From Pseudomonadales bacterium (lineage in GTDB: Bacteria > Pseudomonadota > Gammaproteobacteria > Pseudomonadales > Azotimanducaceae): a stretch of DNA of 17,901 nucleotides. The notes beneath the pieces were generated by a model. It was not told the DNA's origin, did not search any database, and was given only the letters and a program-made list of their open reading frames with translations. Shown piece by piece: positions 14,854-17,901 of this stretch. The number at the start of each line of letters is the position of its first letter. Position 1 is the stretch's first letter. The stretch spans positions 1-17,901 of the forward strand of contig SKXG01000222.1 of assembly GCA_007128525.1 (NCBI GenBank), written 5' to 3'. The position numbers were made by a program, and so were the translations under genes.

Positions 14854-15788
14854 TGCCGACATCCGAACGGCCTGCCGAGGCGCACTGGTCGGAACGTGCG
14901 GAACGGGGCAGCTTCTGGGGTCTGTGGTTTGTTCTGCAGCTGTATCGGATACTCGGGCGTCGTGGGCTCTATCTGCTGCTGTACCCCATCATCGCCTACT
15001 TCTATCTCACCAATCCCACAGCCAGACGTCATTCGCGACAATTCCTTGAGCGCGTATATGAGCACGGTGGCCTGGCGCAGCCGCCCCGGGCACGCGACCT
15101 GTTCCGCCACTTTTTCAATTTCGGTGAGAGCATGGTTGATCGGCTCGCCGGCTGGGCCGGTGACTGGCCGGATCAGGCCATTCGAATTATCGACAACGAG
15201 CCGCTGATGTCGCAGATGGACAGTGGGCGAGGTGCCCTGGTGATCAGTTCTCACTTGGGTAACATTGAGATGTCGCGCCTGCTGCCGGATGATTATGGCT
15301 GGCGCATTCATCCGCTCGTCTATCAGGCTCACGCGCCGGGCATCAACCGGCTGCTCAAGCAGGCCAATCCGGATGCGGACTTGAACCTGATCGACATCAG
15401 CAATTTCGGGCCACACACAGGCGTGGAGCTTGAAGCTGTGCTGGATCGTGGCCAGTGCATTGCCATTGCCGGTGATCGCACACCGCCGGGGCTGAGCCGG
15501 CATGTGGCCTGGGCGGACTTTCTCGGCAAGCCGGCACCGTTTCCGACCGGACCCTTTGTGCTGGCGGCGCTGTTGCGCTGTCCCGTGTACCTGCTGCATT
15601 GCGTCAAGGACGCGCAAGGCTATCGTGTTGAAGTTGAGCGCCTGACCACGCAGGTCACCTTGGCGCGGCGCAGCCGTCAGGAAGATCTGCAATACTGGGT
15701 TGGACAGTATGCGCGGGCGCTGGAAGCGCGCGTACTGCAGGATCCGCTGCAATGGTTTAACTTTTACGATTTCTGGAACCAGTCATGA
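14853..15788 (+). CDS. LpxL/HtrB-type lipid A acyltransferase-like protein (C-terminal half equivalent of ApeJ)
   Basis: A 311-residue protein of the lysophospholipid acyltransferase superfamily, HtrB/LpxL branch. An N-terminal hydrophobic stretch (about residues 21-52, around GLWFVLQLYRILGRRGLY) is followed by the catalytic HX4E block ISSHLGNIEM (His134, Glu139), then IAIAGDRTPPG (204-214) and FPTGPFVLAALLRCPVYLLH, the usual LpxL order. LpxL enzymes move acyl chains from ACP to a lipid A precursor at the inner membrane; in this cluster the donor may be the polyenoyl-ACP (inference). It overlaps the glycosyltransferase (TGATG) and the following apeO (ATGA). Confidence 0.87.
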   Translation: MPTSERPAEAHWSERAERGSFWGLWFVLQLYRILGRRGLYLLLYPIIAYFYLTNPTARRHSRQFLERVYEHGGLAQPPRARDLFRHFFNFGESMVDRLAGWAGDWPDQAIRIIDNEPLMSQMDSGRGALVISSHLGNIEMSRLLPDDYGWRIHPLVYQAHAPGINRLLKQANPDADLNLIDISNFGPHTGVELEAVLDRGQCIAIAGDRTPPGLSRHVAWADFLGKPAPFPTGPFVLAALLRCPVYLLHCVKDAQGYRVEVERLTTQVTLARRSRQEDLQYWVGQYARALEARVLQDPLQWFNFYDFWNQS

Positions 15789-16978
15789 CGGCATCAACGA
15801 CTGAGTACTACTTGAATGCGCTGGGCATGTGTTGTGCGCTGGGTGACAACCCGGAAGCAGTGCTCAGCAACCTGCATGCCGGGCAGGCGCCGGGCATGCA
15901 ACAGAAGTCGGGATGGATTCCCGAGCGGGATGTTCATGTCGGAACGGTTCAGGCCGCGCTGCCGGCCTGGCCGGAAACGCTGTCTGATTTCGCATCCCGC
16001 AACAGCAGGCTGCTGGCGGAAGCTGCGCGGCAGATTGGTCCCGACATCCAGCGCCTGCGGCAGCGATACGGCGCTGACCGCATCGGCGTCGTCATCGGCT
16101 CCAGCACATCGGGTATTGCCGAAGGCGAGCGCGCCATTGCGCAGTCGGTCAGTGCCGGCTCGGTACCGTCCGGCTATCACTATCGCCAGCAGGAAATCGG
16201 TAGCCCGGCGCTGGCGCTGGCGCGTCTGCTTGAACTCAGCGGTCCTGCCTACACCATTTCCACCGCCTGTACGTCCAGTGCACGAGCGCTGGCATCGGGG
16301 CGCAATCTGTTGCAGCTGGGCCTGTGTGACGCGGTACTGGTGGGCGGCGCGGACTCACTGTGCCGGCTGACACTGAACGGATTTGCGGCGCTTGATGCCG
16401 TATCAGCGGGGCGCTGCCGGCCCTTCTGTGTGGATCGCGACGGCATCAATGTCGGTGAAGGTGCGGCGCTGTTCGTGCTGAGCCGGGAGCCGGGCGCGGT
16501 GCGCCTGTTGGGTATTGGCGAATCGAGCGATGCCCATCACATTTCAGCGCCGGAACCGGAGGGGCGTGGCGCGGAAGCGGCGATGCGTGGTGCACTGGCC
16601 GACGCGGGCATGGCGCCGGCAGCCGTGCACTACATCAACCTGCATGGCACGGCCACACCGCTGAACGATGCGATGGAGAGCCGTGCAGTCCACCGGGTAT
16701 TCGGTGATCAAACCCCATGCACATCGACCAAGGCGCTCACCGGGCACACGCTTGGCGCCGCCGGGGGCATTGAAGCGGCCTTGTGCTGGTTGCTGTTGCA
16801 GGATGCGCGTGGCGAGGTGCCGGCACAGCGTTTCGATACCGCACCAGACCCGGACCTGGCGCCCATTGGCCTGCTGCATGGGCCGCTGGCGCTGCCGGCG
16901 GCGGGCACGGGGCGGGTAATGCTCAGCAATTCCTTCGCGTTCGGCGGCAATAACTGTTCACTGCTGCTGGGTACCTGA
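15785..16978 (+). CDS. apeO: Beta-ketoacyl-ACP synthase, ApeO
   Basis: A 397-residue condensing enzyme. It begins EYYLNALGMCCALGDNPE, the ApeO-type N-terminus, and has the full triad: Cys162 in ISTACTSSARAL, His287 in NLHGTATPLND and His321 in KALTGHTLGAAGG, with Lys316. GSSTSGIAEGE and NSFAFGGNN are also present. In ape systems ApeO is the active subunit of a heterodimer with ApeC and lengthens the polyene by malonyl units. ATG 15785 overlaps the acyltransferase stop. It is the last + strand gene of the run; the convergent PPTase gene ends 81 nt after it. Confidence 0.92.
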   Translation: MTASTTEYYLNALGMCCALGDNPEAVLSNLHAGQAPGMQQKSGWIPERDVHVGTVQAALPAWPETLSDFASRNSRLLAEAARQIGPDIQRLRQRYGADRIGVVIGSSTSGIAEGERAIAQSVSAGSVPSGYHYRQQEIGSPALALARLLELSGPAYTISTACTSSARALASGRNLLQLGLCDAVLVGGADSLCRLTLNGFAALDAVSAGRCRPFCVDRDGINVGEGAALFVLSREPGAVRLLGIGESSDAHHISAPEPEGRGAEAAMRGALADAGMAPAAVHYINLHGTATPLNDAMESRAVHRVFGDQTPCTSTKALTGHTLGAAGGIEAALCWLLLQDARGEVPAQRFDTAPDPDLAPIGLLHGPLALPAAGTGRVMLSNSFAFGGNNCSLLLGT

Positions 16979-17059
16979 AATGCGCTGACCGCTGCCGCTC
17001 AGATCGCTGTCCAGCGTCAGCGGCTGCAGGCGGGCACCGCGCCACTGCCAGTGGCTGGG

Positions 17060-17755
17060 TTACCCCAGCGGCCGCGTGGCCTGTGCCTCCCGTTGCTCGA
17101 GCAGCACCACTCCGAGCTGGTAGTCGGCGAAGTCCGGCTGCTCAAAGAGTGGAAAGTGCCAGAAGTGTACCTGCTGATCGGGGGCTGTATCGGGCGGCAA
17201 TTGCAGCGCTGCGCCATCCTGTACGCGCGTGATGTGGGTGTGCGACAGCGTTCGCGACAGACCCAGGCCGCTGGCCTTGGCAAACGCCTCTTTCAGGGTC
17301 CAGTACTGAAAAAAGCGGGTCCGGGCCTGATCCGGCCCCAGAGCCTGGATGTCCCGTTGTTCCGCCATCGAGAAGTAGCCACGGGCGATCATGCTGATGT
17401 CGTTGTGGCGCTGGCGGTACTCGACGTCAACGCCTATAGGTGCCGGCCCGGTGCAGACCACCGCAAGGTCATGGCTGTGCGACAGATTGATGTGCAGGTG
17501 CGGGAAGTCGGCCAGGTGCGGCTTGCCGAGTTCGTCGGCGCTGATGATCGCAGCCTTGGGCTCAATGCCGTATTTGCTGTGCAGCAGCAGACGCAACAGG
17601 GCGCGGCCAGTCAGGAAGCGTTCCCGGGCCGCGGCTCGTTGCAGGCCTTCATAGCGGCGCTTCTCCGGCTCCGACAGCAGTTCAAGCCAGTGTTCGAAAG
17701 CCCCGCGGGCTGTGCTGATCCGGCAGATCAGAATTTGTACATTGTCATCGCGCAT
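17060..17755 (-). CDS. 4'-phosphopantetheinyl transferase, Sfp type
   Basis: A 231-residue enzyme that would attach phosphopantetheine from CoA to the Ser of the cluster ACPs. Visible in order: LGKPH (76-80), HINLSHSHDLAVV (88-100), the Mg-binding PIGVDVEYRQ (106-115, Asp110 and Glu112) and WTLKEAFAKASGLGL (152-166, Glu156). The length fits the Sfp/Gsp group. It is convergent to the ape operon and so has its own transcript. Its start ATG (17755-17753) has AAAGG 6 nt upstream on its strand. Behind its TAA (17062-17060) the same frame continues for 33 sense codons (WQWRGARLQPLTLDSDLSG) into the apeO end, possibly a lost C-terminal extension or an antisense shadow. Confidence 0.92.
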   Translation of the reverse strand: MRDDNVQILICRISTARGAFEHWLELLSEPEKRRYEGLQRAAARERFLTGRALLRLLLHSKYGIEPKAAIISADELGKPHLADFPHLHINLSHSHDLAVVCTGPAPIGVDVEYRQRHNDISMIARGYFSMAEQRDIQALGPDQARTRFFQYWTLKEAFAKASGLGLSRTLSHTHITRVQDGAALQLPPDTAPDQQVHFWHFPLFEQPDFADYQLGVVLLEQREAQATRPLG

Positions 17756-17761
17756 GAAACG

Positions 17762-17766
17762 CCTTT
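17762..17766 (-). promoter_or_regulatory. Ribosome binding site of the phosphopantetheinyl transferase gene
   Basis: Read on the - strand this is AAAGG, 6 nt before the ATG at 17755-17753. It supports that start. No convincing -35/-10 pair was found upstream of it within the window. Confidence 0.5.
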
Positions 17767-17785
17767 GCCGCTATGCTTGTCTATT

Positions 17786-17901
17786 ATGACCATGCCCCAG
17801 TCCAAACCTGAAACCGCAGCACCGTCGCTGGGCAGCGGCGCGCCTCAAGAGATGGGCGCGCCTGATCTCAGAGATGCGCCGACGCCACAGAACTGGGCCG
17901 A
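17786..17901 (+). CDS. Start of an unidentified protein, cut by the window end
   Basis: A + strand frame opens at ATG 17786 (second ATG 17792) and stays open for 38 codons to the window end. It reads MTMPQSKPETAAPSLGSGAP and continues with Ala/Pro/Gly-rich, probably disordered sequence containing APDLRDAPTPQNWA. It diverges from the PPTase gene, leaving only about 30 nt between the two starts. I recognise no family, and the fragment is too short to exclude a chance frame. No clear Shine-Dalgarno sequence precedes it. Confidence 0.35.
   Translation, partial: MTMPQSKPETAAPSLGSGAPQEMGAPDLRDAPTPQNWA

Noticed and set aside
16994..17024. Imperfect hairpin between apeO and the PPTase gene (GCCGCT with AGCGGC, inner CGCT with AGCG) as a bidirectional terminator
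   Set aside because: The stem is broken by internal loops and there is no T run on either strand, so it does not meet a rho-independent terminator pattern. Its location between convergent genes is suggestive only.
17765..17820. Promoter-like hexamers in the divergent region (TTGCCG and TATTAT on +, TTGGAC and TAATAG on -)
   Set aside because: Spacing is about 12-13 nt in both cases, too short for a sigma-70 promoter. GC-rich context also makes chance matches likely.
1..17901. CRISPR array, insertion sequence, tRNA/rRNA, attachment site or phage genes
   Set aside because: No repeat-spacer pattern, transposase motif, tRNA-like cloverleaf or integrase was seen; the window is almost fully occupied by biosynthetic genes.

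Overview
The window is a GC-rich stretch (about 60% by eye) carrying most of an aryl polyene (APE) type II polyketide cluster, the pigment family that includes E. coli and Vibrio aryl polyenes, xanthomonadins and, more distantly, flexirubins. Gene content, the lipid A and outer-membrane type accessory genes, and non-ATG starts point to a Gram-negative proteobacterium, most likely a gammaproteobacterium. I cannot name the genus. Gene letters (apeC, apeD and so on) follow my memory of the E. coli/Xenorhabdus ape nomenclature and are assigned by domain and gene order, not by database search.

Layout, + strand. 2-235: tail of an acyl carrier protein (apeF-like). 235-807: small integral membrane protein (apeG-like). 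804-2603: adenylation enzyme fused to a hot-dog dehydratase (apeH+apeI in one chain). 2616-4166: MIO-type aromatic amino acid ammonia-lyase. 4159-4584: 4HBT-type thioesterase (apeK-like). 4527-5204: LolA-like periplasmic protein (apeL-like). 5191-7509: MMPL/RND-type exporter (apeM-like). 7506-8753: FAD enzyme with flavin-halogenase motifs. 8738-9328: DUF3261-type lipoprotein (apeN-like). 9339-9794: dehydratase apeP. 9784-10515: ketoreductase apeQ. 10515-11741: ketosynthase apeR. 11805-12275: a second ApeP-like hot-dog protein. 12275-13048: chain length factor apeC. 13045-13821: PlsC-type acyltransferase (apeD-like). 13814-14080: acyl carrier protein (apeE-like). 14095-14853: GT2 glycosyltransferase. 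14853-15788: LpxL/HtrB-type acyltransferase. 15785-16978: ketosynthase apeO. On the - strand, 17755-17060 encodes an Sfp-type phosphopantetheinyl transferase. A + strand reading frame opens at 17786 and runs off the end.

Nearly every + strand junction overlaps (ATGA, TGATG, or 8-58 nt overlaps). The largest gap is about 63 nt before the second ApeP-like gene, so 1-16978 probably forms one polycistronic, translationally coupled operon whose promoter lies outside the window. No stretch over 300 bases lacks a gene.

Inferred pathway: the ammonia-lyase makes an aryl-acrylate (coumarate or cinnamate). The adenylation domain loads an aryl acid onto a carrier protein that the PPTase has activated. 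ApeR and ApeO:ApeC condense malonyl units, and ApeQ plus the hot-dog dehydratases give the conjugated polyene. The acyltransferases and glycosyltransferase join the chain to a lipid or sugar carrier, and the LolA-like protein, MMPL exporter, lipoprotein and membrane protein move it to the outer membrane. The halogenase-like enzyme may tailor the aryl ring or chain.

The cluster type is known. The least ordinary points are the ApeH-ApeI fusion, the ammonia-lyase with an F-H selectivity pair, the halogenase-like flavoenzyme, the duplicated ApeP, the splitting of ApeJ into two genes, and a possible frame disruption in the first ACP.
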